From: CAIWHR01 sp963734575
Lineage (GTDB): Bacteria > Pseudomonadota > Gammaproteobacteria > Burkholderiales > Casimicrobiaceae
NCBI GenBank assembly: GCA_963734575.1
Contig: CAVTHT010000022.1
Location: 124,001-188,000 of the forward strand
Length of the DNA stretch: 64,000 nt
Direction of reading: 5' to 3'
This document shows, piece after piece, positions 1 through 9,723 of this stretch (positions are counted from its first letter, which is position 1; every line of letters starts with the position of its first letter). Made by a program: the position numbers and the translations under genes. The notes below the pieces were generated by a model, which saw only the letters and a list, made by a program, of their open reading frames with translations, made no database searches and was not told the DNA's origin.

Positions 1-873
1 CGTGAGCGAATCCATGATCAGCAGCACGTGGCGTCCCTGGTCGCGGAAATGCTCGGCGATCGCAGTGGCGTAGGCGCCGCCCTGCAGGCGCATCAGCGCC
101 GGCGTGTCGGCGGGTGCAGCGACGACGACCGAGCGCGCGAGGCCTTCCGGGCCGAGGATGTTCTCGATGAATTCCTTCACTTCGCGCCCGCGCTCGCCGA
201 TCAGTCCGACGACGACGACGTCGGCGCTCGTGTAGCGCGCCATCATGCCGAGCAGCACGCTCTTGCCGACGCCGCTGCCCGCGAAGAGGCCGAGGCGCTG
301 CCCGCGCCCGACCGTGAGCAGCGTGTTGATGGCACGCACGCCGACGTCGAGCGGGTGATCGATCGGCGCGCGCTGGATGGGATTGATCGGCCGGCTCTGC
401 AGCGAGCGTTGCTCGTACTGCAGGAGCGGGCCGAGGGCGTCGAGCGGCCGTCCGCCGCCGTCCACCACGCGACCGAGCAGCGCATCGCCGACCGGCAGGT
501 GCTTCGCCTGGTCGGACGCGCGGCGCAGGGGATGCCACGGCACGTTCACCCGCGGCCGTACGGCAGGGGGCTCGAGGACGCGCACCAGCGCGCCGGGAGA
601 GACGCCCTGGATGTCCGCGAACGGCATCAGGAACAGGCGATCGCCCGCGAAGCCCACGACTTCCGCTTCGACCTTGCCGCCGCCGCGTTGCTCGATCTCG
701 CAGAGGCTGCCGAGCGGCAGCTTCAGACCTACGGCTTCGAGCACCAGACCTGCGACGCGCGTGAGTCGCCCGCGCGTTTCGAGCAGGCGCGCGTTGCCCG
801 CGCGTGCCGCGGCTTCCGCGAGCAGCGTGCGGCAGCCGCCGATGAGCTCAGGCGAGGTCGAGCCAGTCGTCAT
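1..873 (-). CDS. fliI: Flagellum-specific ATP synthase FliI (partial, C-terminus beyond the window)
   Basis: This is the ATPase of the flagellar type III export apparatus. It works at the cytoplasmic face of the basal body with FliH and FliJ. The reverse strand is open without a break from an ATG at 873 to the window edge, about 291 codons of a protein usually near 450. The N-terminal beta-barrel part is followed by the Walker A motif GSGVGKS (about 262-282) and the ExGREVKEF segment typical of FliI/F1-beta proteins. The last visible residues read LLIMDSLT, the Walker B strand. The start lies inside the end of fliH, overlapping it by 26 bases, as in a translationally coupled operon. Unlike its neighbours, this part shows no frame break. 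Confidence 0.95.
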   Translation of the reverse strand, partial: MTTGSTSPELIGGCRTLLAEAAARAGNARLLETRGRLTRVAGLVLEAVGLKLPLGSLCEIEQRGGGKVEAEVVGFAGDRLFLMPFADIQGVSPGALVRVLEPPAVRPRVNVPWHPLRRASDQAKHLPVGDALLGRVVDGGGRPLDALGPLLQYEQRSLQSRPINPIQRAPIDHPLDVGVRAINTLLTVGRGQRLGLFAGSGVGKSVLLGMMARYTSADVVVVGLIGERGREVKEFIENILGPEGLARSVVVAAPADTPALMRLQGGAYATAIAEHFRDQGRHVLLIMDSLT

Positions 874-1482
874 GGCGGCCCAGGGCGGCGAGGAGGCGCT
901 TCCAGCGCGCGGTCACGGTGGCATCGATCTCGCACTGCTCGGTGTCGATCCGGCAACCGCCGGGGGCGACCGCTGCATTCGCGACGACATGACAGCGCGG
1001 CGCGAGGGACGCGGTCTCGACGTAGCCATTGACGAGCTCGAGATCCGTGGGATTGACGACGAGCTCGACGCGTTGCGCCGTCTGCGGCAGCTGGCGCAGC
1101 GCCGCAGCGACGACGGGCAGCAGCACGTCGCGGCGCAACAGCGATCGCCTCGCCGACGATCTGGCGCGCGAGCACCAGCGCGAGGTCGAGCACTTCGTCC
1201 ACGAGCTGCTGCTCGTGCTCGGCAATGCGTAGTGGCGAGTGTCGCGAGCAGGCGCTGCAGGCGCAGCTGCTCGGCCGCGGCGGCCGCACGGCCTTCGGCA
1301 TAGCCGGCGGCACGGGCTTCTTCCACGGCCTGTGCGCGCGCTGCGGCGAGCTCGACGGCTGCACTGTCGTCGTCGGACACGACGTCGGGTGTCGCGGCGG
1401 CCGCGGGCAGGGCGGCGAGCTCCCAGCGCTGCCACGCCGACAACCGCTCGCGCGGGATGATCTCAGACGAAACCGTCGTCAC
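848..1482 (-). CDS. fliH: Flagellar export ATPase regulator FliH (frame broken twice)
   Basis: FliH binds FliI and tethers it to the export gate. The span is 635 bases, about 211 codons, normal for the family. It starts at GTG 1482 (MTTVSSEIIPRERL), which overlaps the end of fliG by 20 bases. The alanine-rich N-terminal helix is in one frame to about 1240. A second frame then carries the segment containing EVLDLALVLARQIVG. A third carries LPVVAAALRQLPQ and the C-terminal domain ending DDWLDLA at 848. The two breaks (near 1240 and 1140) lie in G/C runs and look like single-base indels rather than biological decay. Identity rests on the coiled-coil start, the conserved C-terminal half and the fliG-fliH-fliI order. 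Confidence 0.85.
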
Positions 1483-2465
1483 CCTTGCCTCCGATCACCA
1501 TCTGTCCTTCGTCGGCCATGCGGCGCACGATCTTCAGGATCTCCTTCTGCTCGGTTTCCACTTCGGACACGCGCACCGGGCCCTTGGCCTCGAGGTCGTC
1601 CTTCAGCATCTCGGCGGCGCGCTGCGACATGTTCTTGAAGATCTTGTCGCGCAGCTCCTGCGTCGCGCCCTTCAGCGCCACGATCAGCGATTCGGACTGC
1701 ACTTCGCGCAGCAGCGCCTGGATGCCGCGATCGTCGACGTCGAGCAGGTTCTCGAACACGAACATCTCGTCGAGGATCTTCTGCGGCGAGCTCCGCGTCG
1801 TACTCGCGCACGGCCTCGATGATCGCGGTCTCCTGCGCGCTGCCCATGAGATTGAGGATCTCGGCCGCGGTGCGCGATGCCGCCGAGCGACGTCTTCTTC
1901 ACGGTGTCGCCCGTGCGACAGCAGCTTGGAGAGCACTTCGTTCAGCTCGCGCATCGCGGCCGGCTGGATGCCGTCGAGCGTGGCGATGCGCAGCAGCACG
2001 TCGTTGCGCAGGCGCTCGGTGAACTCGCGCGAGCGACCGCCGACGCCTGGTCGCGATCGAGGTGCACGAGGATCGACGCGATGATCTGCGGATGCTCGTT
2101 GCGGATGAGCTCGGCGACGCTCGGCGGCGTCCATCCACTTGAGGCTCTCGATGCCGGTGGGGTCGCCGCCCTGCAGGATGCGGTCGAGCAGGTAGCCGGC
2201 CTTGTCGTCGCCGAGCGCGCGCGTGAGCACCGAGCGCACGTAGCTGTCCGAGTCGCATGCCGATCGACGTCTGCTGCTCGGCCTGCTCGTGGAAGCCGGA
2301 GAGCACCGTCTCGATGCGGTCCTTGGTGACGCCCTTGAGGCGCGTCATCGCCTGGCCGATCTTCTGCACTTCCTTCGGGCTCAGGTACTTCAGCACCTGC
2401 GCCGCTTCGTCCTCGCCGATCGACAGCAGCAGGATCGCGCTGTCCATCACGCCCGTGTCATCCAT
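1463..2465 (-). CDS. fliG: Flagellar motor switch protein FliG (several frame breaks)
   Basis: FliG forms the C-ring with FliM and FliN and takes torque from the stator. The span is 1003 bases, about 334 codons, matching the usual 330. The N-terminus reads LLLSIGEDEAAQVLKYL, the FliG_N signature. Later pieces in alternating frames give LLDRILQGGDPTGIESL, LLRIATLDGIQPAAM, AIIEAVREYDAEL and the C-terminal domain with FVFENLLDVDDRGIQALL, which carries the charged torque helix. At least five frame changes are needed, near 2260, 2125, 2045, 1905, 1880 and 1790. The start ATG overlaps the fliF stop by 8 bases (ATGGATGA). The dense breaks in a gene this conserved point to sequence error. Confidence 0.9.
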
Positions 2466-4094
2466 TGCTGCCCACCCACGTCTTCACGACGTTCGCGACG
2501 ACCTTGCGGATCGTCGCGGGCGATCTGGCGCGCGCGCTGCAGGGCCTCGGCGCTGTTCGGTGCGGTGCAGCGCGGGCAACGGCTCCGGCGGCGGCGCGAA
2601 CGCGCGCGCCGCGGCCTGGCGCCACATCGGGCGCAGCACGCCGAAGAAGAGATAGCCGATCACCAGCGCGAACACGAGGTAGCGTCCGCCGTCCTTCGCC
2701 ATCTCGATCGTGTCGGGACTGCTTCCACAGCGGCACTTCGGGGATCACTTCCTTCGGCGGCTCGCTGAATGCGGCGTTGACCACGTTGAGCGAGTCGCCG
2801 CGGTCCTTGCTGAAGCCCATCGCCTCGCGCACGAGCGAGGTGATCTGCTCCATCTCCTGCGGCGAGAGCGGCGTCAGCGTGACCTTGCCGTCGGCGTCGG
2901 TCTGGCGCCGGTGATTGACGACGACGGCCGCCGTCAATCGCCGCAGTCCGCCGATCGTGCCCTTCGTGTGCTCGATCTTCTTGTCGACCTCGTAGCTCGA
3001 CGGTTTCGTCCTTGCGCGAGCTCGTCGGCGCGGCGGCGGGCGGCGGCCGCCGTCGGTGGCCGCGACCTTGGCGTCGAGCACGGCCGTGCCCGCGGCGGGC
3101 GGCTGGTTCGACAGCGCGCCGGGCACGCCCTGCGGGCCCGCGCCCGAGGTGGTCGTCGACTGGCTCGTCTGCTGCGTGCGCAGGGCGGCGACCTTGGGGT
3201 CCTGGTTCGGGCGGTACGTCTCGGCGACGGCCTCGACGCGGTTGAAGTCGACGTCGGCGGTGACCTGCACGCGCGCGTTGTTGCGGCCGACCATCGGCTC
3301 GAGGATGTCGTTGATGCGCTGGATCGTGGCCTGCTCGAGCTGCTTCACGTACGACAGTTGCGTCGCGTCGAGGCCCGAGTCGCCGCCGTCGCGCCGGCGC
3401 GAGAGCAGGGCGCCGTTCTGGTCGATGACGCTCACGTTGTCGAGCGCAAGCTCCGGCACGCTGCTCGCGACCAGGTGCACGATGCCGTTCACCTGCGAGC
3501 GGTCGAGCTCGCGGCCGGGATGGAGCGTGAGCAGCACCGATGCGGTCGGCTGCTGCTGCTCGCGCACGAACACCGACGGCTTGGGAATCGCGAGATGCAC
3601 GCGCGCCGCCTGCGACCGCGGACAGCGTCTGGATGGAACGCGCGAGCTCGCCTTCGAGCCCGCGCTGGTAGTTGATCTGCTCCTGGAACTGCGTCGCGCC
3701 GAATTTCTGGTTGTCGACGAGCTCGAAGCCGACGATGCCGCCCTTCGGCAAGCCCTGCGAGGCGAGGCGCAGGCGCGTGTCGTGGACCTGCGCCGCGGGG
3801 ACGAGGATGGCGCCGCCGCCTTCGGCGATCTTGTAGGGCACATTCATCTGCGAGAGCGCCGCGACGACGGCGCCGCCGTCGCGGTCGGACGAGATTGCTG
3901 TACAGCACGCGGTAGTCGGGGGTGGAGGACCACAGCCAGGTGCCGATGCCGATCGCGGTGACGGCGGCGAGGCCGATCATCAGCACGATCATCTGCCGTA
4001 CGGGCATGCGGGCGACGCCCTCGACCTGCTGGAGCAGGCCGGCAGGGGCGCTGGGTACGGGACTCGTCGAAACGGTTTGAACGCTCGTGCTCAC
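2458..4094 (-). CDS. fliF: Flagellar MS-ring protein FliF (several frame breaks)
   Basis: FliF builds the MS ring in the inner membrane and is the first structure assembled. The 1637-base span (about 545 codons) matches the family. It begins at GTG 4094. An N-terminal transmembrane segment (MIVLMIGLAAVTAIGIG) is followed by the YscJ-like domain with LASQGLPKGG and FGATQFQEQINYQRGLEGEL. Next come the HPGRELDRSQVNGIVHLVASS region, the LTPLSPQEMEQI region and a C-terminal transmembrane stretch (YLVFALVIGYLFFGVL, near 2640-2690). The end, KTWVGSNG, is the FliG-binding tail. Frames change near 3890, 3615, 3020, 2715 and 2550. It is divergent from fliE with about 180 bases between, the usual arrangement in betaproteobacteria. 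Confidence 0.92.
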
Positions 4095-4274
4095 GTGGAG
4101 GGGGCGCCGGTTTGGTGGACGCTGCGATTATTGCGACCCGGGGAGCCCCTCCAACGACCGATTAGGCTGGCTTTTCCGGGCCATTTCGACCCGTTCCCCA
4201 AGCCGTGCCCGACCTATCCTGCTGGCGTGTCGAAGGGCCGCCTCGCGGTGGCACCACGAACCGGAGGACTGCGC

Positions 4275-4616
4275 ATGGCGATCGAACCGACGTCGATGAA
4301 CACCCTGCTGGCGAAGCTCGAGGCCGCGCGGGCGGCGCTCGCGCACCTGCCCGGCGACGTCAAGGCGCCCACGGGTGCGGCGGGGGCGAAGCCCGTGGAT
4401 TTCGCCGCCGTCCTCAAGAACAGCATCGGCCGCGTCGAGGACGCGCAGCAGCAGGCGATGGGCCTCGCCGAGCGCTTCCAGCTGGGTGATTCGAAGGTGA
4501 GCCTCGAGGAGACGATGGTGTCGCTGTCGAAGGCGAACATCTCGTTCCAGCAGATGGTGCAGGTGCGCAACCGCGTCGTGGCGGCCTACCACGACATCAT
4601 GAACATGCAGGTCTAG
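4275..4616 (+). CDS. fliE: Flagellar hook-basal body complex protein FliE
   Basis: FliE joins the MS ring to the proximal rod. The predicted protein has 113 residues, typical for FliE. The ATG at 4275 is preceded by CCGGAGGA at 4261-4268, so it is preferred to the in-frame start at 4077, which would add 66 unrelated residues. The C-terminal half reads VDFAAVLKNSIGRVEDAQQ then VSLEETMVSLSKANISFQQM and QVRNRVVAAYHDIMNMQV, the conserved FliE core. The gene is divergent from fliF. The downstream flagellar context stops abruptly here: the next flagellar gene is ycgR at 29901. Confidence 0.96.
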   Translation: MAIEPTSMNTLLAKLEAARAALAHLPGDVKAPTGAAGAKPVDFAAVLKNSIGRVEDAQQQAMGLAERFQLGDSKVSLEETMVSLSKANISFQQMVQVRNRVVAAYHDIMNMQV

Positions 4617-4631
4617 TCCCGCCTACGGGAC
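4616..4631 (+). terminator. Small hairpin after fliE
   Basis: GTCCCG at 4616-4621 pairs perfectly with CGGGAC at 4626-4631 around a CCTA loop, starting in the fliE stop codon. There is no T run, so it is at best a weak or Rho-assisted terminator. Confidence 0.35.
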
Positions 4632-4710
4632 ATCCTGGCTCCGGCGCTCGCGCAGGTGGAGCAACTCCGGACGACCGCCCGAAACGGTTGATGATTGGCA
4701 CCCTAAGCGA

Positions 4711-4919
4711 GTCGCGAGCTCTACGCAATCGCCGCGCGCTGGCTGGCCCGCAACGCCTTCGCGTCGCTGGCCGCACAGGGTGCGCGCGCGCTCGTGCTCG
4801 ACCTGCGCTCCGCGCTGGGCGGCATCGGCGACGTCAGCATCGCATCGGCGTTGTGCGATGGCGCCGTCATCTACCACGTCCGTGATCCGGTCACGCCGTC
4901 CGACCCGACATTGAAGTAG
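4711..4919 (+). pseudogene. Possible decayed S41-peptidase-like fragment
   Basis: Between fliE and the DUF5648 gene (4632-5119) no complete gene is visible. One stretch of about 69 codons is open on the plus strand, ends at TAG 4917-4919 and has no start of its own. It reads WLARNAFASLAAQGARALV, then LDLRSALGGIGDVSIASAL and CDGAVIYHVRDP. The pattern ALVLDLR-x-x-x-GG followed by a DGAVI strand faintly resembles the core of C-terminal-processing (S41) peptidases. The rest of such a protein is missing. The resemblance is weak and may be chance; the segment is more useful as a marker of eroded DNA at the left edge of the accessory block. Confidence 0.2.
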
Positions 4920-5119
4920 CCAACCCGAGCGTCGACGAACTGTCGCAGGGACGTGATCGTCAGCTTGAGGCCGCTCGTGCGCTCGCCGGCCGTGCACCCG
5001 TGGTGCGCCAATGAGGTTCAGCACGACCGCAACCCGGTGCTGCCCACGCGGCACCGAGGTCGCGTTGCGCCATGAAGGGCAGCTGTCCCGTTCACAGGTG
5101 AATGTCGCTTTGTGGCCGG

Positions 5120-6311
5120 TCAGCGACAACCCTCGCAAGGCGCATATCGACCCCTAGCAGCCGCTGAACAACTCGAAGGGAAATGTCCAAAGCAGACGTC
5201 CACGCATGGGCCTACCTGGCTGCCGCAATCTTTGCCGTGGCATGCGGAACTCCGACCCACTTCCGCCTTCAGGTCCCCCGGTATGACGCCGCCGACGCAC
5301 ATGGCAACGCTGCCCGGGCCATAACCTTCTGCGACATAGCCTCGCGCCTGCATCGTGTCGCGAATCGCGGGGTCGGTTGTATACCGATGATTGGAGTCGG
5401 CCCTTGCATTCCAAAGTCGGTAGATGGCGACCTGATCGTAAGCGCAAGCACCGGTTGACGGATGGGGAAACGTTGCCCAGAAAGCCGAAGGGGATTCCTG
5501 GATGTATTCAGGATGCGTCCTGACAGTGTCGAGCATTCGTCCGGCGAAGCCGAAAAGAAATGCGAGTTGCCGCTCGCCGGAGGTAGGTATATCCGGACGA
5601 GACCGGTCCCATCCCGGGTGGTGATTCGAAAAGGCATTTTATAGGCGTAATCCATGCGGTGAACATCTGGCCGGTGCGTTCCCACCCGGGAATGCGGCCC
5701 GAGTCGAGCGCGTCTACATCGGGCTGCGAAGCGGTCACGAAGTAATGATCAAACGTCTTGTTGTAGTACTCGACCACGGGGTCCATCGGCGCCGACAACC
5801 CAGTGGGAAAGCCCGTAAATGGCGTAAAAATGTAAGGGGCGACGCACGGGCTGCCGCTCGGCGTATTGCCCTGCCGCAGGAGCATGGCTATACCGTTTGC
5901 CGGCGGAGTGCCGTAGTCCCAGCTGTCGCTGCCAGCAAAGATCAACACCCCGCCATCAGTGGGGATGAACCCTGGCGGAAGCGCGAAATCCGTATCCGGA
6001 GGTCCGTGGTGTTCTGTACCGATCAAGACCGATCGGCCTGCGGTAGTCGCGGAAGGCAGGTCATGCGGAAATGTGTAGCGCTTCACGATGCCGCTACGCG
6101 AGACGGACTCGAGCGTAAGGCCGGCAAATCCTTGTTGTCCGTTTAGCCCGGATGACTCCTGAAACTGGACGTATTGCACGACACCGGCCTGATCGGTGAA
6201 CAGGGCGACCATTCGAAACGAGCTATCACTCGCGCAGCTATCGTGGGCTAGCCACGCAGTCGAGAGTGCGATCAATACCGCCCAAAGTAGGTTCACGGTC
6301 TTCCCTCGCAT
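5120..6311 (-). CDS. Secreted protein with C-terminal DUF5648-type repeats (two frame breaks)
   Basis: The start at 6311 gives a signal peptide (MRGKTVNLLWAVLIALSTAWLAHDSCAS). A domain of about 110 residues follows, with RMVALFTDQAGVVQYVQFQE and TFPHDLPSATTAGRSVLIG, seen at the N-terminus of secreted betaproteobacterial proteins. The C-terminal half has the repeat VVEYYNKTFDHYFVTA, then SGNSHFFSASPDEC in a second frame, then IYRLWNARADSNHRYTT and ARGYVAEGYGPGSVAMCV in a third. These match the DUF5648 pattern of aromatic and histidine-rich repeats, often found on extracellular proteins. Frame changes fall near 5640 and 5540. The true stop is uncertain: the frame runs to 5120, but the domain ends near 5280. 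Function unknown; likely exported. Confidence 0.75.
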
Positions 6312-6632
6312 GGATGACCCGTCGTGCAAACTGATACACGCGCGATGCATCATGCGCGTGGAAATCCGATGAGGCAACGACAATCCGACGAGCCCAAGAA
6401 TTTCGCGATGAAGCGCAAGAATTCACGACGAATCCAAGCAGCGAGCAAGAACGCTGCCGCGCCTGGCGGATGACAAGTCGACGGGCTCCGCAATGGCCGC
6501 TTCAGAGCAGCTTCAGGCACACCGCTGGCCGGCCCGTTATGGCCGTTAGCCGAGATTAACGAATTCCGAAAGTGGTCATCGCGGCACTGACGGTGCAGCG
6601 CTACCGTCGAGGGCGAGGCCACCAAGGTGCGC

Positions 6633-7582
6633 CTAGTCACCGCGTCGAAACCGCCCCGGCGCCACGCCGAACGCCCTCTTGAACGCGCGTGTGAACGTGG
6701 CCTCGGACTCGTAGCCGAGTTCGTCCGCGATTTGCGCGATCGGCCGCGGCGTGTCACGCAGGCGCGCGGCGGCAAGCTGCATGCGCCAGTCGGTCAGGTA
6801 GGTGATCGGCGGCACACCGACCAGCTGCGTGAAGCGCTCGGCAAAGGCCGAGCGCGACAGGTGTACCGCGACGGCGAGTTCCTCGCTCGTCCACGGGTAG
6901 GCGACGCGCGCATGCATCAGTGCCAGCGCGCGGCCCACCGCGGGATCGCGGAATCCAGCGAACCAACCCTTGCGGTCGGGCGGGAGTGTCTCGGCATAGT
7001 GGCGCACGGCCTCGACGAACAGCAGTTCGGAGAGCTTCGCCAGCACGGTCTCCGAGGCCGCGCGCCCCGACGCCACTTCCTGCGCGGCAAACCGGAACGA
7101 GGCCGCGACCCATTCGGCACAGGGCTTGCCTTTGACGTCGAGCGCGAAGGCGAGCGGCAGCGCCTCCAGCAGCGGATGGCTGCGCACCTCGCTCGCGATG
7201 TAGCCGCATACGAGGCGCGTGGCCGCGCCACCGCCCCCATGGACCATCCGCATCAGCCCTCCTTCCAGCCGCTGCACGGGCGGGTCGGGATTTGCGGGTG
7301 CGATCCCGGATTCGCTCGCCAACGTGTGCGGGTCGTTGCGCGGCAGTAGCACCATTTCTCCCGCGCGAACGAGGACTGGCGGGGCATCTTCCAGGTGTAC
7401 CTGCATCTCGCCATCGATCACATAGTGGAAACCAACCACGGTTGGGGGCAGTTCGATCCGGTTGCGGAAAGTCCTCGCGGGTCACACGCGAATGGACGCA
7501 CCAGGGGGCGGTGAATTCGGCGTCCAAGAAGACGGCCGCCGGAGAAGCGCAGCGCGCTGAGCACATCGGACAGGGCATCCAT
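6633..7582 (-). CDS. AraC-family regulator with cupin sensor domain (two frame breaks)
   Basis: This is a cytoplasmic transcription regulator. The start at 7582 gives MDALSDVLSALRFSGG. A second frame gives VFLDAEFTAPWCVHSR, and a third frame from about 7455 gives a cupin-like domain (VGFHYVIDGEMQVHLED, then VLLPRNDPHTLAS). The last 100 residues hold two helix-turn-helix motifs: TSEELAVAVHLSRSAFAERF and RPIAQIADELGYESEATFTR, then AFKRAFGVAPGRFRR. This is the AraC_binding_6 plus HTH_18 layout. The gene is divergent from the TPR gene at 7754, with 171 bases between the starts, so it is the likely regulator of that gene. Breaks near 7533 and 7455 look like indels. Confidence 0.88.
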
Positions 7583-7753
7583 CGGCGCAAACCTCGTTCC
7601 GAGTTGATGGGTCCGGTCGGCGGCGGATCGGCCAAAAGCGGCGGCGGCGCAGCCATGTGCGGCGCCCGCCTGGCTGCTTAAGGTACCAGCCTGCATCCGA
7701 TTCGACGTCGGCAATGCGGAAGACGACGACCTTACGTCACGAGGAGACTAGCC

Positions 7754-9082
7754 ATGAACCAAACCGACACGGCCGGTTATCAGATGACCGGCGCTACCCC
7801 CGAGGGCATCGCCCACTTCGAGACCGCAGTTCATCAGTTCCGGTGCTACGTCGGCGACCCGCTCGCCAGCGTCGATGCTGCGCTGTCTGCCGCGCCGCAG
7901 ATGGTGATGGCGCACGTGCTGAAGGCCTACCTGCACCTTCTGGGCACCGAGCCGGCCGCGTTGCCGGTCGCGCGCCAGTGCCACGCGGCGGCGACGGCAT
8001 TGGCTGCGACCGAGCGCGAGCGCGGACATCTCGAGGCCGTGCGACTGCTCGAGGAAGGCCGCTGGCGCGCTGCCGGCCGGGTGCTGGAGGATGTCAGCAT
8101 CGCCTACCCGCGCGATGCGCTGGCACTCCAGGCCGGGCATCAGATCGACTTCTTCCGCGGCGACTCGCGCATGTTGCGCGATCGCATTGCGCGGGCGCTC
8201 CCCGCCTGGCACAAGTCGATCCCGGGTTACCACGCGGTGCTCGGCATGCACGCCTTCGGGCTGGAGGAAACCGGCGACTACGCGCAGGCCGAGAAGCAAG
8301 GGCGCAGGGCTGTCGAGCTCGAGCGGCGCGACACCTGGGCCTGGCACGCGGTTGCCCACGTGTATGAGATGCGCAACCAGCCGCGCGAGGGCCTCCTGTG
8401 GATGAGCGCGGATGCTGATGCCTGGTCGCACGACAGCTTCTTCGCCGTGCACAACTCCTGGCACGTTGCCGTCTACCACCTGGAACTCGGGGCCACCGAC
8501 GAGGCGCTGCGCATGTTCGACGGGCCGGTCTTCGGAAAACGCTCCAACGTGGTGCTCGAGATGATCGATGCCTCTGCGCTGCTGTGGCGTCTCGCGCTGT
8601 GCGGCGTGGATGTCGGCGACCGCTTCGATCTGGTGGCGCAGAACTGGGCGCCTATCGCTGCCGCCGGCAACTACTCGTTCAACGACATGCACGCAATGAT
8701 GTGTCTCGTCAGTGCTGGGCGCCGCAACGAACAGCAAGCGGTACTCGAGGCACAGCTCACCGCTATGGAAAGCGATGGCGACAACGCCGAGTTCACACGC
8801 GAGGTCGGCCACCCCGCCACGCTGGCGATTCAGGCCTTCGGCCAGGGGCGCTATGCGGAGTGTATCGAACTGCTCCGGCCGATCCGTCACATTGCGCATC
8901 GCTTCGGCGGCAGCCACGCGCAACGCGACGTGCTCGACCAGACCCTGATCGAGGCCAGCCGTCGCGCCGGCTTCGAGGCGCTGACCACCGCGCTGGTCAA
9001 CGAGCGAGTCGCCCTCCGCCCCCGAACGCCGCTGGCCGCCCTGCTCAACAAGGGCAATGCGAGGCTCGCCAGGGCGGCCTGA
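7754..9082 (+). CDS. TTC38-like tetratricopeptide repeat protein
   Basis: The 442-residue protein is intact. ACGAGGAGACT precedes the ATG by a few bases. It is an all-helical repeat protein: paired-helix units such as ALALQAGHQIDFFRGD, PGYHAVLGMHAFGLEETGDY and DTWAWHAVAHVYEMRNQP follow one another. The sequence HNSWHVAVYHLELG is the conserved core of the TTC38 family (tetratricopeptide repeat protein 38), a soluble family found in bacteria and animals whose biochemical role is not settled. There is no signal peptide or membrane segment. It is divergent from the AraC regulator and is probably its target. A large open frame on the opposite strand (7748-8923) is judged a shadow. Confidence 0.85.
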   Translation: MNQTDTAGYQMTGATPEGIAHFETAVHQFRCYVGDPLASVDAALSAAPQMVMAHVLKAYLHLLGTEPAALPVARQCHAAATALAATERERGHLEAVRLLEEGRWRAAGRVLEDVSIAYPRDALALQAGHQIDFFRGDSRMLRDRIARALPAWHKSIPGYHAVLGMHAFGLEETGDYAQAEKQGRRAVELERRDTWAWHAVAHVYEMRNQPREGLLWMSADADAWSHDSFFAVHNSWHVAVYHLELGATDEALRMFDGPVFGKRSNVVLEMIDASALLWRLALCGVDVGDRFDLVAQNWAPIAAAGNYSFNDMHAMMCLVSAGRRNEQQAVLEAQLTAMESDGDNAEFTREVGHPATLAIQAFGQGRYAECIELLRPIRHIAHRFGGSHAQRDVLDQTLIEASRRAGFEALTTALVNERVALRPRTPLAALLNKGNARLARAA

Positions 9083-9165
9083 TTTGCGAACGCCTGTATC
9101 AACGGCACGGCGTCGGTCCGCTCACAAGGGATGTTCCTGCGAGCGGGGAAGCGCGAGGAGTCTGT

Positions 9166-9723
9166 TCAGGTGGCTCCGTATACCACTGCCGTCGACATGA
9201 TCTCCTCGGCTTCATGGCGTCGGTGCAGCGCCAGGCCCAGCATCGCGAGGTCTTCGGTTTCGCGTGCCAGCACCTGTTGCGCGAAGGGCAGGAATTGCTC
9301 CTCCTCGACGCGCACGTGCTCGTTGAAGCGCCTAACCAGTTCTTGCAGTAGCGCGGAGTCCAGCCGTGGCAGGTAACCGTTTGCGATGGCTTGCACGGCC
9401 GGCTGCAGCTGCTTCCAAAGCCGCGCGATCTCGCGATGCTCGCGAATGAGTTGCGCGACCATGGTCCGGGCCTTGTCCGCTTCCTCGCCCGGCTGCGCGA
9501 TCTTCAGCACCGCGGGGAAGAGATCGCGCTCCTCGTCATCGTGGTGGGCGAGCAGGCTGTCGCGGAACATCTTCAACGTGTCCGCGGCACACGAGCGCGA
9601 CCGCGCGGCGGTGACGATCATGTCCGGCAGGCCGAGCGCTGCCTCGAGCACTGTCACGAAGCCGACATGGCAACTGGAGAAATTCTGCAGGGGGGTGTCT
9701 GCTTCGGGCGATGTGTCGGACAT
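9166..9723 (-). CDS. Hemerythrin-like (HHE domain) protein
   Basis: The predicted protein has 185 residues, starting at ATG 9723 after GGAAGGG. It is a four-helix bundle of the HHE cation-binding family. Candidate iron ligands are visible as H-x(3)-E pairs: the segment LLAHHDDEERDLFPAV, then LIREHREIARLW, then RFNEHVRVEEEQFLPFA and ALHRRHEAEEIM. Family members bind di-iron and act in oxygen or nitric oxide sensing or iron-sulfur repair. The frame stays open far upstream to 10758, but the upstream translation is low-complexity Arg/Ala and crosses DUF1428 in a wrong frame, so the short start is chosen. Confidence 0.85.
   Translation of the reverse strand: MSDTSPEADTPLQNFSSCHVGFVTVLEAALGLPDMIVTAARSRSCAADTLKMFRDSLLAHHDDEERDLFPAVLKIAQPGEEADKARTMVAQLIREHREIARLWKQLQPAVQAIANGYLPRLDSALLQELVRRFNEHVRVEEEQFLPFAQQVLARETEDLAMLGLALHRRHEAEEIMSTAVVYGAT

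Noticed and set aside
4095..4274. Sigma-54 or sigma-28 promoter in the fliF-fliE gap
   Set aside because: No TGGCAC-N5-TTGC or TAAAG-N14-GCCGATAA match with acceptable spacing was found; FlhDC-dependent control is more likely but cannot be seen.
4623..5138. A 171-codon minus-strand frame with a segment (HRVAVVLNLIGAPRV) faintly like a minor-pilin C-terminus
   Set aside because: The likeness covers about 15 residues, no prepilin N-terminus is present, and the frame shows no other pilin features.
7748..8923. A 391-codon minus-strand frame
   Set aside because: It lies fully opposite the intact TPR gene and has no recognisable domain or ribosome-binding site.
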